A stretch of DNA of 64,000 nucleotides. It comes from Acidimicrobiia bacterium (GTDB lineage: Bacteria > Actinomycetota > Acidimicrobiia > Spongiisociales > UBA5794). Shown here one piece after another: positions 53,890-62,753 of the stretch (position 1 is the first letter of the stretch; every line of letters begins with the position of its first letter). The stretch spans positions 1 to 64,000 of the forward strand of contig JALSQW010000008.1 in assembly GCA_026985095.1 (NCBI GenBank), in the 5' to 3' direction. The notes beneath the pieces are model-generated. The model was not told where the DNA came from. It saw only the letters and a program-made list of their open reading frames with translations, and made no database searches. Position numbers and translations under genes: made by a program.

Positions 53890-56153
53890 CGACCTTCACG
53901 TCGGTCGTCGACGCTTGGTACGACGATCCCGAGGCGGCGGAATGCATCGTCGGCGTGCACGTCGTCGACGCCCGCGTTGCGACCTTCGGGGACCTCCGCC
54001 GGCCGCTCCCACCGTCGATCGTCGCCGCCTCGAGGGATCACGGCATCGATCGTCTCTTCCGGCATCAAGCCGAGGCCATCGACCTGGTGCGGGAGCGGAC
54101 CCACACGGTCGTCGTCGCCGGGACCGCGGCGGGGAAGTCCCTCACCTACCGGATCCCGATCGTCGAAGCGATCGAGCAGGATCCCCAGGCGACGGCGCTG
54201 CTCCTGTTCCCCACCAAGGCGCTGGGACGTGACCAGCTCGGCGGGTTCGGCCCGTTCCTGTCCTGCGGCGTGACCCCCGCGGTGTACGACGGCGACACAC
54301 CCGCCGACGAACGGAGATGGGTCCGATCGAACGCCAACGTCGTGTTGACGAACCCCGACATGCTGCATGTGGGGATCCTGCCCAATCATCCGAACTGGGC
54401 CCGGTTCCTCTCCGGTCTCCGCTACGTCGTCCTCGACGAGATGCACGTGCTGCGCGGCGCCTTCGGCACCCATGCCGCACTGATCCTTCGCAGGCTCCGT
54501 CGTCTCGCCGCCCGCTACGGAGCCGACCCGACGTTCGTGTCGACCTCGGCGACGATCGGCAACGCCGGCGAACTGGCCTCGCGGTTGATCGGGGCGCCGG
54601 TGACGACGGTCGCTCGCGACGACGCCCCCCGGGGCGAACGCACCTTCGTGGTGTGGAACCCCGAGCTCCTCGACCCCGATGCCGGCGCCCGGGCGTCGGC
54701 GCTCGCCGACGCCTCCCGCATCTTCGCGTCGCTGGTGGACGCCGACGTGGCGACGATCCTGTTCGCCCGCAGCCGGAGGGGCACGGAACTGGCCTACACG
54801 TGGGCGGCAGAGCGCCTCGGCCCAGACACGGCCGCGACGGTCGCTGCCTATCGGGGGGGCTACCGGGCCGACGACCGGCGGACCGTCGAGCGACGTCTGT
54901 TCTCCGGAGAGCTTCGGGGCATCGTGACCACCAACGCCCTCGAGCTGGGGATCGACGTCGGGGAGTTCGATGCATCGATCCTGGCGACGTTCCCCGGCAC
55001 GATCGCCTCGTTCCACCAGCAGGCCGGGAGGGCAGGTCGGGGCGACGATCCCGCGTTGACGGTGCTGGTCTGCGGCGCGGACGCCCTCGACCAGTACTAC
55101 GCCACCCACCCCGACGAGCTGTTCTCGCGTCCCCCGGAGGCCGCGGTCGTCAACCCGGACAATCCGGTGATCCTCGGCGCCCATCTGCGCTGCGCGGCCC
55201 ATGAGGCCGACCTGTCACCCGACGACCGGCGCTGGTTCGGCGAGACCTTCGAGGAGCGGGTGACCGACCTCGTCGCCGAGGGATCGCTGGGGATCCGGGA
55301 AGGCAGGGTGTTCTCACCGACGGGCCGGTCTCCCGCCTCCAGCATCGACATCCGGGGTTCGGGGGGCCGCGAGTACGTGATCGTGGACGACGCCGGGACG
55401 ATGCTGGGCACCGCCGACGAGGGTCGGGCGTTCTCCCAGTGCCATGTCGGCGCCGTGTACCTCCATCAGGGCGACACCTACCTCGTCGACGTCCTCGACA
55501 TCGCCCACCGGGAGGTCCGCGTGCGGGCGGCGAAGGTGCCGTGGTACACACGGGCCCACGTCGACAAGGATCTCGAGATCCTCGCCGAGGGGAGCCGGAA
55601 GCCGCTGGACCGCCTGACGGTGCATCTCGGCACGGTCGAGGTCACGACCAGGGTGACCGGTTACCAGCGGCTCGATCTCCGCACCCAGGCGGTTCTGGAC
55701 ACGAGCCCGCTCGACCTCCCGGAGCGGTCGTTCGTGACCGACGCCATCTGGTTCACGTTCCCTCCCGACGTCCTCGACGACGCCGCCGTGGGGCCCGAGG
55801 CCCTTCCGGGAGCGATCCACGCCGCCGAGCACACGGCCATCGGCGTGCTTCCCCTGTTCGCGGTGTGCGACCGCTGGGATGTCGGCGGCTTGTCCACCCC
55901 GCATCATCCGACCACGGGCACGACGACGTTCTTCATCTACGACGGGGTCGCCGGAGGGACCGGCATCGCCCAGATCGCCTATGCCCGAGCGGCCGAGCAC
56001 CTGAACGCGACGACCGACATCTTGGAACGCTGCCCCTGCGCAGCCGGGTGCCCTTCGTGCGTGCAATCACCCAAGTGCGGCAACGAGAACGATCCCCTCG
56101 ACCGGTTCGGGGCTCTGGCGCTGCTGCGGACCGGCATGGGTCGTCGAGCCTGA
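53886..56153 (+). CDS. DEAD/DEAH-box helicase with DUF1998 Cys-rich C-terminus (YprA/MrfA-like)
   Basis: The 755 residues have a RecA-like helicase core: Walker A AGTAAGKSLTY, motif II DEMH, motif III SATIG, and a C-terminal helicase half with HQQAGRAGRG. The last 100 residues are the DUF1998 domain, ending with CPCAAGCPSCVQSPKCG, a four-Cys cluster that binds metal. Bacterial MrfA relatives repair mitomycin-type crosslinks, and mycobacterial Rv3649 is similar. GTG 53886 is chosen by the overlap with the LCP stop. Earlier in-frame codons lie in the LCP gene. Confidence 0.9.
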   Translation: MTTFTSVVDAWYDDPEAAECIVGVHVVDARVATFGDLRRPLPPSIVAASRDHGIDRLFRHQAEAIDLVRERTHTVVVAGTAAGKSLTYRIPIVEAIEQDPQATALLLFPTKALGRDQLGGFGPFLSCGVTPAVYDGDTPADERRWVRSNANVVLTNPDMLHVGILPNHPNWARFLSGLRYVVLDEMHVLRGAFGTHAALILRRLRRLAARYGADPTFVSTSATIGNAGELASRLIGAPVTTVARDDAPRGERTFVVWNPELLDPDAGARASALADASRIFASLVDADVATILFARSRRGTELAYTWAAERLGPDTAATVAAYRGGYRADDRRTVERRLFSGELRGIVTTNALELGIDVGEFDASILATFPGTIASFHQQAGRAGRGDDPALTVLVCGADALDQYYATHPDELFSRPPEAAVVNPDNPVILGAHLRCAAHEADLSPDDRRWFGETFEERVTDLVAEGSLGIREGRVFSPTGRSPASSIDIRGSGGREYVIVDDAGTMLGTADEGRAFSQCHVGAVYLHQGDTYLVDVLDIAHREVRVRAAKVPWYTRAHVDKDLEILAEGSRKPLDRLTVHLGTVEVTTRVTGYQRLDLRTQAVLDTSPLDLPERSFVTDAIWFTFPPDVLDDAAVGPEALPGAIHAAEHTAIGVLPLFAVCDRWDVGGLSTPHHPTTGTTTFFIYDGVAGGTGIAQIAYARAAEHLNATTDILERCPCAAGCPSCVQSPKCGNENDPLDRFGALALLRTGMGRRA

Positions 56154-56171
56154 CGCGTCCTGGCGGAGACC

Positions 56172-56561
56172 TCAGGAGCCGACGACGAGCGCGGCGGGAT
56201 CGAACCGGGCTCGCGCCTCCACGGTGACGACGAGATCGGGCAGGCCCACGAGTCGGGCCACACGGCGCACGACCACCACGACCGTCCGGGGCTCCCACGA
56301 CGGATCGACCGGGCAGACGCACCCGACGAGCTCGGCGCCGTTGGCGGCGGCGAATCGGGCCGCCTCCCGGCGGGGACCGGCCGTGGCCCCGAAGGGCAGG
56401 AACGTGACGGGAGCGGCCGCCAAGGCGGCAGCGTCGGCTGCCACCGAGGCGCGCTGGCGAGCGGCGAGGAGAATGCCGACGTCGGCGAGGCCGATGGTGA
56501 GGACCACCACCACGGCGATCTGCGCCAACAGGAGGGGCGCGGCCGACCCGCGTTCGGTCAC
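56172..56561 (-). CDS. TadG-like pilus assembly/secretion protein (Rv3654c-like)
   Basis: The 129 residues have one N-terminal helix (about 9-33; APLLLAQIAVVVVLTIGLADVGILLAARQ) preceded by a short basic-polar start. This is typical of TadE/TadG pseudopilins, followed by ADAAALAAA and a beta-rich domain with Cys-Val-Cys. It ends the Tad cluster and overlaps TadE by four bases. Its counterpart in mycobacteria lies in the same place. Function in pilus assembly is inferred from context. Confidence 0.75.
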   Translation of the reverse strand: MTERGSAAPLLLAQIAVVVVLTIGLADVGILLAARQRASVAADAAALAAAPVTFLPFGATAGPRREAARFAAANGAELVGCVCPVDPSWEPRTVVVVVRRVARLVGLPDLVVTVEARARFDPAALVVGS

Positions 56562-56914
56562 CGCTCGACCCGCATCGTCGCCGTGGACGACACCTCGACG
56601 GACAGGTCGCCGAGCAGGCCACGGGCGATCCGATGCCGCAGCGACACCTCGACGGAGGCCATCTCGCCGACCACGTGGGGTCGGCGCACGCCGATCCGGG
56701 CCTCAGGACCGGCGTCGCCGAGTGCTGCCCTGGCGACGCGGACCGCGGTGGACGGATCCGGGGACGTGGCCGCCTCCCTGGCCCCCTCCCTGGCGGCGTG
56801 GATGACCTGGAGTTGGGTGCGCGCGACGACCGCCACCTCCACGAGGCCGAGGAGGAGGGCGAGCACGAGCGGCACGACGATGGCGAACTCGATGGCGGCG
56901 CTTCCTCGCATCAC
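56558..56914 (-). CDS. TadE-like pseudopilin
   Basis: The 118 residues begin MMRGSAAIEFAIVVPLVLALLLGLVEVAVVARTQ, with the Glu after IEF matching the prepilin-peptidase E(+5) in TadE. The remaining part is a beta-rich pilin-like domain. It overlaps the Flp gene and TadG-like gene by four bases each. It probably forms a minor pilin in the Tad system. Confidence 0.85.
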   Translation of the reverse strand: MMRGSAAIEFAIVVPLVLALLLGLVEVAVVARTQLQVIHAAREGAREAATSPDPSTAVRVARAALGDAGPEARIGVRRPHVVGEMASVEVSLRHRIARGLLGDLSVEVSSTATMRVER

Positions 56915-57087
56915 GTGCCCGCCATCGACGAGACCTTCGCCATGACCGCGTCGAAGAACCGGGGAAGCGCGTCGGTGGACGTGGCCCAGGCGATCAGGGC
57001 GAGCGCCACCGCGGCTGCGGCGATGAGGACGAGAGCGTATTCGGCGGTAGCTTGGCCGCGCTGGTCGGTGTGGAGATGAGCGATCAT
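56911..57087 (-). CDS. Flp-type major pilin, DUF4244
   Basis: The 58-residue product begins MIAHLHTDQRGQATAEYALVLIAAAAVALAL: the short basic leader, GQATAEYAL with Glu at +5 from the cleavage site, and one hydrophobic helix are hallmarks of actinobacterial Flp pilins (DUF4244). AAGGAG lies seven bases upstream. It should form the pilus fibre. No prepilin peptidase gene is in the window. Confidence 0.9.
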   Translation of the reverse strand: MIAHLHTDQRGQATAEYALVLIAAAAVALALIAWATSTDALPRFFDAVMAKVSSMAGT

Positions 57088-57122
57088 CTTCGGCTCCTTG
57101 GTCGGATGGGGAAGGCGGGTTC

Positions 57123-57659
57123 TCATGGCACGAGGCGACGGAGTCCGTCGACGACCGTCGGGCCCAGCGTCATCAGCAGGAAGCCCGGCAGGATGAGCAG
57201 GGCGAGCGGGAACAGCAGCTTGACGGGGAGGCGACGGGCGGCGGCGACCGCGCGGGCGCGACGGGCGTCGTGGAGTTCGTCCACCAGATGGGCGACGGCA
57301 GGGCCCATGGGTGCTCCGGTGGTGGCCGCACGACCGATGGCCACGAACAACGGCCGGCTCGGCCCGGCGGCGTCGACGAAGCCCTCGGCACCGCCGACCG
57401 TCGACCGACGGAGCACGTCGAGGGCGTCGGCGGACACCGGTCCGGGGAGTTCGGCGGCCGCGGCCCGGATCGCCCCGGGAAGGGTCGATCCTGCGCCGAG
57501 GCCGAGCAGCACGAGGCGGCTGAGGAGGAGGAGATCGCCGTCGATGTCGGTGCGCTCGGATGGGGCAGCGAGCCGGCGGATGGTGGCGACCAGGGGCGAC
57601 CGGCGGGTCGGCTCGACGGTGACGAGCGCGACAGCGACGACGGCGCCCGCGACGATCAC
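57123..57659 (-). CDS. TadC-like type II secretion F-domain protein
   Basis: The 178 residues hold an N-terminal hydrophobic stretch, a cytoplasmic F-domain (about 40-140) reading LSRLVLLGLGAGSTLPGAIRAAAAELPGPV, and a C-terminal helix (about 150-172). It is shorter than proteobacterial TadC. GTG 57659 overlaps the TadB stop by four bases. It forms, with TadB, the inner-membrane platform of the Tad pilus. Confidence 0.88.
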   Translation of the reverse strand: MIVAGAVVAVALVTVEPTRRSPLVATIRRLAAPSERTDIDGDLLLLSRLVLLGLGAGSTLPGAIRAAAAELPGPVSADALDVLRRSTVGGAEGFVDAAGPSRPLFVAIGRAATTGAPMGPAVAHLVDELHDARRARAVAAARRLPVKLLFPLALLILPGFLLMTLGPTVVDGLRRLVP

Positions 57660-58321
57660 GCCGTCGCCCGCCGCAGCATGAGGGCGATGATGGCCGCGCC
57701 GAGGATCTCGAGGACGGCGCCGGCCGCGACGAGCCCGAGGGCCACCGGATCCGCGAACACCTCCCGGGAGACGGCGACCACGAGAGCACCGAACACCAGC
57801 GGCGCCAATCCGACGACCGCAGCCGACAGACGGGCTTGGGCGGTGTGCGCGCGAAGCTCCCTGTGGAGCTCCCTCCGCTCGTCCGCCTGCGCGGCGAGCG
57901 CATCGAAGACGGCCGCGGCCTTGGCCCCACTGCGTCCCGACATGCGCACCGCGACCGCCAGCGACGCTCCGTCTTCGGGCAGGCACCCGGAGAGCTCCGT
58001 GGCGACCCGGCTCAGGGGCACGCCGGCGATCGCCATCCGCACCGGTCGGTCCAGCGCGAGCTCGGGGGCCCGGTCCGCGGCGTGCGCCAGCGCCACCCGG
58101 AGGGAGGCGCCTGCCCGGAGCTCGGCGGCGATCGCGGCGCAGTACCGAGCCTCGGCATCGTCGGCGCGGCCGGGGCGCCCTCGGAGACGGACGACGACCG
58201 CCCACGTCGCGACGGCGGCGAGCGCCAGCCGCGGATCGGCGACGCCGAGCGCACCCAGCGCCACGACGGGTAGCGGAACGCCGGCGACGATGGCCACCGC
58301 GAGCCCGACCGCTCTCAACAC
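57656..58321 (-). CDS. TadB-like type II secretion F-domain protein
   Basis: The 221 residues have two N-terminal hydrophobic segments (1-45), an F-domain (about 60-155) with LRAGASLRVALAHAADRAP, and two C-terminal helices (about 165-215). It is a short actinobacterial TadB. It overlaps TadA by seven bases and TadC by four. Confidence 0.88.
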   Translation of the reverse strand: MLRAVGLAVAIVAGVPLPVVALGALGVADPRLALAAVATWAVVVRLRGRPGRADDAEARYCAAIAAELRAGASLRVALAHAADRAPELALDRPVRMAIAGVPLSRVATELSGCLPEDGASLAVAVRMSGRSGAKAAAVFDALAAQADERRELHRELRAHTAQARLSAAVVGLAPLVFGALVVAVSREVFADPVALGLVAAGAVLEILGAAIIALMLRRATA

Positions 58322-59412
58322 GGGTACACCTCGTCGAGCCCGTCCACGTCGACCTCCACGATCGACCGGACCCGACGGGTCCCTTCGTCGCGGACCATGA
58401 ACACGACGACATCGACGATCGTCCGGATCTGGCGGCGGAGCACGTCGGCGTCGACTGGCCGCTCGGCCGACGATGCCAGCATCTCGAGCCGGGCCAGGGC
58501 CGTGGCGGGTCCCGAGGCGTGGATGGTCGACATCGAGCCCCGGTGCCCGGTGCCGAGGGCTTGGACCATGTCGAGCGCTTCGGCACCGCGGACCTCACCG
58601 ACGACGATCCGGTCCGGCCGAAGGCGCAGCGCATGGCGCAGCAGGGTGCGCATCGTGACCTCACCGAAGCCTTCGGCGTTCTTCGCTCGGGCTTCGAGAC
58701 GGATGACGTGACCGGGGAAGGCCAGCTCGGCGGCGTCTTCGACCGTGACGACCCGCTGGTCGGCGGGCACGGCGCGGGCCAGCACGTTGAGGAGCGTCGT
58801 CTTGCCCGATCCGGTCTGTCCGGCGACCAGGACGTTGCGCCGTTCGCCGACGACCTCGGCCAGCAGACGTGCCCCCTGCGGCTCGATCCCGCCTCGTGCG
58901 ACCAGTTCGTCGAGATCGCCCACGGCGTCGGTGAAGCGGCGGATCGCGACGACGGGGCCGTCGACGGCGACCGGCGGGATGATGGCGTGCAGACGCGATC
59001 CGTCGGGGAGGCGGGCGTCGACCGCCGGGCTGGCCCGATCGAGGCGGAGACCCAGGGGGGCGATCATCCGCTCCACCGCGGCGACGACGGCCGCCGCGTC
59101 GGGGAACGTGACCTCGGTGGGCACGAGGACACCGTCGCGTTCGACCCACACGTCGTCGAACCGGTTGACGAGGACGTCCGAGACGGACGGGTCACGCAGC
59201 AGCGGCTCGAGGGGGCCGAGGCCGACGAGGGCATCGACCGCGGCGAGGAGCTCGTCGGGCTTCGCGAGGGGGGCCTCGACGGCTGCTACCTCGCGGACGG
59301 CGGTCTCCAGCGCACCCCGCTCGAGGGGGACGTCGGCGGCGAGGAGCGCCTCGACGAGACGGTCGATCACCGCCACGGGTACGACCAGACCCTCCGCCAC
59401 GAACGAACCCAT
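58315..59412 (-). CDS. TadA-type secretion ATPase
   Basis: TadA (PilT/GspE family) powers pilus assembly. The 365 residues have an N-terminal domain (1-120; DVLVNRFDDVWVERDG), Walker A GQTGSGKTTLLNVLA, Asp box VTVEDAAELAF, Walker B RPDRIVVGEVRG, and a His box GHRGSMSTIHA. ATG 59412 is upstream, overlapping the previous gene by 46 bases; GTG 59376 would give a more usual ten-base overlap. The cluster tadA-tadB-tadC-flp-tadE-tadG is compact. Confidence 0.92.
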   Translation of the reverse strand: MGSFVAEGLVVPVAVIDRLVEALLAADVPLERGALETAVREVAAVEAPLAKPDELLAAVDALVGLGPLEPLLRDPSVSDVLVNRFDDVWVERDGVLVPTEVTFPDAAAVVAAVERMIAPLGLRLDRASPAVDARLPDGSRLHAIIPPVAVDGPVVAIRRFTDAVGDLDELVARGGIEPQGARLLAEVVGERRNVLVAGQTGSGKTTLLNVLARAVPADQRVVTVEDAAELAFPGHVIRLEARAKNAEGFGEVTMRTLLRHALRLRPDRIVVGEVRGAEALDMVQALGTGHRGSMSTIHASGPATALARLEMLASSAERPVDADVLRRQIRTIVDVVVFMVRDEGTRRVRSIVEVDVDGLDEVYPC

Positions 59413-59912
59413 CGCCCCCAGACGGGACGCTGCATCCGGGCCAGACGACCCAGCTCGCCCGGGAGCGGCCGAGCGAGGACGACACCGTCGGGACGTTCGG
59501 GGCTCCGCCATGCGGTCGGCTGGTACACGGCGGGCCCGTCCACGGCGGTCCGGAGCCCGGGAGGGACCAAGGGCAGGACCGGGACGGTGCGGAAACCCGG
59601 CGGAACGTCGCGCCCGGGTGCGTGGACGACGAGGGCCGGCCACCCGACGGCAAGGGCGTCGAGGAGCTCGGCGGCCTCACCGGCGGTGGCGTCCCCTCCG
59701 GGGAGGTAGGCGACTCCCGAACGCGCCGGCTGGAGCTGGGCGGCGGTCGGACCGTCGGCGACGATGGTCGCCACGGTGGGACCGCGGGGCTCGGCGGCGG
59801 GGTCGGGGGCGAGGTCCACGACCAGGCAGGTTCCGGCGGCGGCGCCCAACGCCAACGCCCCCAGGGACCCGAGGGCCCGATCATCGGGCGACCACAGGTG
59901 GAGGGCGGGCAT
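59367..59912 (-). CDS. Hypothetical protein in the CpaE position of the Tad cluster
   Basis: The 181-residue protein has a LVVDLAPDP strand like that in ParA/MinD-type ATPases, but no Walker A P-loop is present, so it is not a working ParA ATPase. In Tad loci this place is often held by CpaE or the related septum site protein. GAGGA upstream supports ATG 59912. It may be a degenerate CpaE that targets the pilus, or a new protein. Confidence 0.65.
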   Translation of the reverse strand: MPALHLWSPDDRALGSLGALALGAAAGTCLVVDLAPDPAAEPRGPTVATIVADGPTAAQLQPARSGVAYLPGGDATAGEAAELLDALAVGWPALVVHAPGRDVPPGFRTVPVLPLVPPGLRTAVDGPAVYQPTAWRSPERPDGVVLARPLPGELGRLARMQRPVWGRWVRSWRRVWSYPWR

Positions 59913-60030
59913 CGGGCTTCCTCGGTTCGGCGGACGGGGAAGCCGGACCAACGTACGTCGCGGGAAGGGCCGGTTCAAGGGGTCCGTCGACACGCCCCGA
60001 GATGCTCCAGAGGAGCTCGGTGTTCGCCGA

Positions 60031-60043
60031 TACACTCTCCACC
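60031..60043 (+). promoter_or_regulatory. Leaderless promoter: TACACT, 7 bases, ATG
   Basis: TACACT at 60031-60036 precedes ATG 60044 by seven bases. It is divergent from the Tad cluster. Confidence 0.55.
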
Positions 60044-60823
60044 ATGCAACAGGCCGCGTTCTTCGACCTCGACAAGACCGTCATCGCCCGGTCGTCGACC
60101 CTCGCCTTCGGCAAGCCCCTCTACAAGGCGGGGCTGGTCGGCCGGGGGGCGCTGATGAAGATGGCCCTGGGGCAGATCTTCTACCTCGTGTTCGGCGCCG
60201 ACGAGGACACGATGGAGCGCGCCCGCGATGCGTTGTTGACCACGATCAGCGGCTGGAAGCGATCCGACATCGAACGGCTCGTGGAAGAGACCCTCGAAAC
60301 GATCGCCGACCCGATGGTGTACGCCGAGGCGCTGTTCCTCATCGACGAGCACAAACGGCAGGGCCGGCGGGTGTTCATCATCTCGGCCAGCCCGGAGGAG
60401 ATCGTCCGGCCGATCTCCCGCCACATCGGCGTCGACGAGGTGATCGCCACGAAGGTGAAGGTCGACGCCGATGGCCGCTACCTGCCCGAGCTGGAGCGCT
60501 ACGCCATGGGCGAGGGCAAGGCGGAGGCGATCCGTGATGTCGCGGCCGCCGAAGGCCTCGACCTGGAAGGCTCCTACGCGTATTCCGATTCGATCACCGA
60601 TCTTCCGATGCTCGAAGCCGTGGGCCATCCGGTGGCGGTCAACCCCGAACGCGACCTCCGGAAGGTCGCCGAGGAGCGGGGCTGGCCCATCCTGGAGTTC
60701 CAGCGACCCGTCACCTTGGGGCCTCGTCTCCCTCGACCGTCGGCGCTGGCGGGAGTGGTGGTCGCCGCCGCGGTGGGCGCTGCGGTCACGGCGGTGGTGC
60801 TGATGAAGCGCAGGAGCCGCTGA
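60044..60823 (+). CDS. HAD-IB family phosphatase with C-terminal membrane helix
   Basis: The 259 residues begin MQQAAFFDLDKTVIARSSTL with DLDKT (8-12), the nucleophile motif, then SASPEEIV with Ser, and SDSITDLPMLEAVG with Asp residues for metal binding, all HAD-IB hallmarks. The last 40 residues hold a hydrophobic helix (about 231-253). Mycobacterial Rv3661 is similar and also lies next to the Tad cluster. Phosphoserine or lysophosphatidate-type substrates are possible. Confidence 0.9.
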   Translation: MQQAAFFDLDKTVIARSSTLAFGKPLYKAGLVGRGALMKMALGQIFYLVFGADEDTMERARDALLTTISGWKRSDIERLVEETLETIADPMVYAEALFLIDEHKRQGRRVFIISASPEEIVRPISRHIGVDEVIATKVKVDADGRYLPELERYAMGEGKAEAIRDVAAAEGLDLEGSYAYSDSITDLPMLEAVGHPVAVNPERDLRKVAEERGWPILEFQRPVTLGPRLPRPSALAGVVVAAAVGAAVTAVVLMKRRSR

Positions 60824-60832
60824 CCGACGACG

Positions 60833-62194
60833 TCAGCCGGTCGGAGGCTCGGCTTCGCCGTCATCGAACGTTGCCTCCCGCGCCTGTGTGGTGGCGACGG
60901 CCTCGGCCCGGGCGGTCTCGATCTTGGCGCTCGTCAGGCGAGGAGCGGCGTAGGCGAACACGGCGACGTAGGCGGCGGCGACCACGAAGTACGGCAGCCG
61001 AAGGGCGAGCTCCCGAGAGCCGGTCGTGGCTTCGGCGATCGAGACGAGGATCCCTCCGGTCAGGAGACCGATCGGCATCATCCCCCACCCGAAGAAGCGG
61101 TAGACGCTGTTGACCCGACCGAGGAGACGGTCGGGGATGATCGTCTGGCGGAGCGAGACGGTGATGACGTTCCACAGGATCCCGACGAAGCTGGAGATGA
61201 CGAACATGGCGAAGACGACCGCCCAGTGGCTGGCCAAGCCGACGACGATCGTGGTGGCCGCCGAGGCGATGAGCGTCAGGGAGAGCGAAGGGCCACTCCC
61301 GAGCCGTGCCGATACCCGCGGCGCCAGGACGCTGCCGAGGACTCCGCCGATGGCGCCGGCCATGCCCAAGACGGCGAAAACGAGGGCGTCGACCTCGAGG
61401 ATCTCCTGGACGAACAGGATGAACGTGGCTCCGGCGACCATGAACAGGCCGTTGAGCAGCCCCAGGACGATGGCGAGGGGCCTGAGGAGGGGGTGACGCC
61501 ACAGCCACCGAACCCCTTCGGCCAGCTCGGCCCGCCAGTGGGCTCGGTCCCGATCGTCGGAACGCTCCGCGGTGTAGGAGCCGGCGAGCAGGAAGATCAA
61601 CGCGGCCGCGACCGCGAACGACCCGAGGTCGAACACGAACGGGACGAAGAAGGCGACACCGATCAGCAGCGAACCCAGCGGAGGCCCGAGGAAGCTGTTG
61701 GCGACCATCTCGGCGCCCCACAGGGTCCCGTTGGCGCGCTCGAGACCATCGGGTTCGACGATGGCCGGCAGGATCGTCTGGGCCGAGTTGTCGTAGAGCA
61801 CCTCGGCGAACCCGAACAGCAGCGAGGCCACCAGCAGCGTCGTGTAGACCGGCCAGTTCGTGGGAACCGACGTCGCTCCGGCGACGGCGGCCGGATCGGG
61901 GAGCACGCCGGCGTTGACGAACACGACGGCGGCGACGACCCCCGTGAGGACGGTCCGGAAGGCGTTCATGGTCCACATGATCCGACGGCGGTCGAGCCGG
62001 TCGGTGATCACGCCGGCGGGAAGCGTGAAGACGAGCCACGGCAGTCGCTGGGAGACGGCGATGAGGGCGATGAGGATCGGGTCGCGGGTCACCGCCGACG
62101 CCAACCACGGATAGGCGATCTGCGCGACCCCGTCTCCGAGGTTGGAGATCGCCGACGCCGACCACAACCGCCAGTAGTTGCGGCCGAGCCTCAT
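60833..62194 (-). CDS. MFS transporter (EntS/tetracycline-type)
   Basis: The 453 residues have 12 hydrophobic segments and start [23 protein letters not shown], typical of the EntS-like MFS group that exports siderophores or drugs. AGVITDRLDRRRI is the loop 2-3 motif. The cytoplasmic tail is acidic. It overlaps the upstream gene by four bases and is convergent with the HAD gene. The substrate is unknown. Confidence 0.88.
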   Translation of the reverse strand: MRLGRNYWRLWSASAISNLGDGVAQIAYPWLASAVTRDPILIALIAVSQRLPWLVFTLPAGVITDRLDRRRIMWTMNAFRTVLTGVVAAVVFVNAGVLPDPAAVAGATSVPTNWPVYTTLLVASLLFGFAEVLYDNSAQTILPAIVEPDGLERANGTLWGAEMVANSFLGPPLGSLLIGVAFFVPFVFDLGSFAVAAALIFLLAGSYTAERSDDRDRAHWRAELAEGVRWLWRHPLLRPLAIVLGLLNGLFMVAGATFILFVQEILEVDALVFAVLGMAGAIGGVLGSVLAPRVSARLGSGPSLSLTLIASAATTIVVGLASHWAVVFAMFVISSFVGILWNVITVSLRQTIIPDRLLGRVNSVYRFFGWGMMPIGLLTGGILVSIAEATTGSRELALRLPYFVVAAAYVAVFAYAAPRLTSAKIETARAEAVATTQAREATFDDGEAEPPTG

Positions 62195-62676
62195 GGGAGC
62201 GCCGTCGGATGCCGGGCCGACCACACGGCGAGCGCCAGCAGCGCGGCGACGCCGAAGACGACGGCGAGCGCCAGCCAGCGGAGCGCGGCGACGTCGTCGG
62301 CCGGGGCGGGTTCCGGCGGCGTCGGCGATCGGGCCAGGTCGAACACGACCGGATCGACCCCGAGATCGGTCAACCGGGCGCCGTCGGAGATGATCGATCC
62401 ACCTTCGGGGAGGAGGGCCTCGAAGGCGATCGTGAGGTCTTCGGGTTCGGAGAGCTCCACGATCCCCGCCCATCGACCCGGCTCGATCTCCGACAGCGCC
62501 ACCGGATCGAGTTCGCCGCCGAGACCGACGCCGCGCACGACCACGGCGTTCGCCGAACGGGAGAGGCCGACCGAGATCTCGATCGTGAGCGGATCGAGCC
62601 CGACCGCCCGCGCCTCGGCGGCACCGAAGGGTGCGGCGAGCTGCACGATCGCGAGGAGGAGGGAGAGCCACGCCAT
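62191..62676 (-). CDS. Secreted single-span membrane protein of unknown function
   Basis: The 161-residue product has a signal peptide (1-23, ending AEARA), a beta-rich domain (about 28-115; [22 protein letters not shown]), a Pro-rich linker, and a C-terminal helix (about 130-153). I do not recognise it. ATG 62676 has a GGA 9 bases up, and TAGGAT about 11 bases up. It is co-translated with the MFS gene downstream (ATGA at 62191-62194), so it may be an accessory to that transporter. Confidence 0.6.
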   Translation of the reverse strand: MAWLSLLLAIVQLAAPFGAAEARAVGLDPLTIEISVGLSRSANAVVVRGVGLGGELDPVALSEIEPGRWAGIVELSEPEDLTIAFEALLPEGGSIISDGARLTDLGVDPVVFDLARSPTPPEPAPADDVAALRWLALAVVFGVAALLALAVWSARHPTALP

Positions 62677-62723
62677 GGGGATCGTCCATCCTACGACCGA
62701 TCTCGACAGCAGAGGCTCCGCTC

Positions 62724-62729
62724 TATGCT
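62724..62729 (+). promoter_or_regulatory. Putative -10 element (TATGCT) of leuC
   Basis: TATGCT fits TANNNT and lies 24 bases before ATG 62754. A GGA at 62745-62747 could act as weak ribosome site. Confidence 0.4.
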
Positions 62730-62753
62730 TGCCGACTCCGAGATGGACGCACG

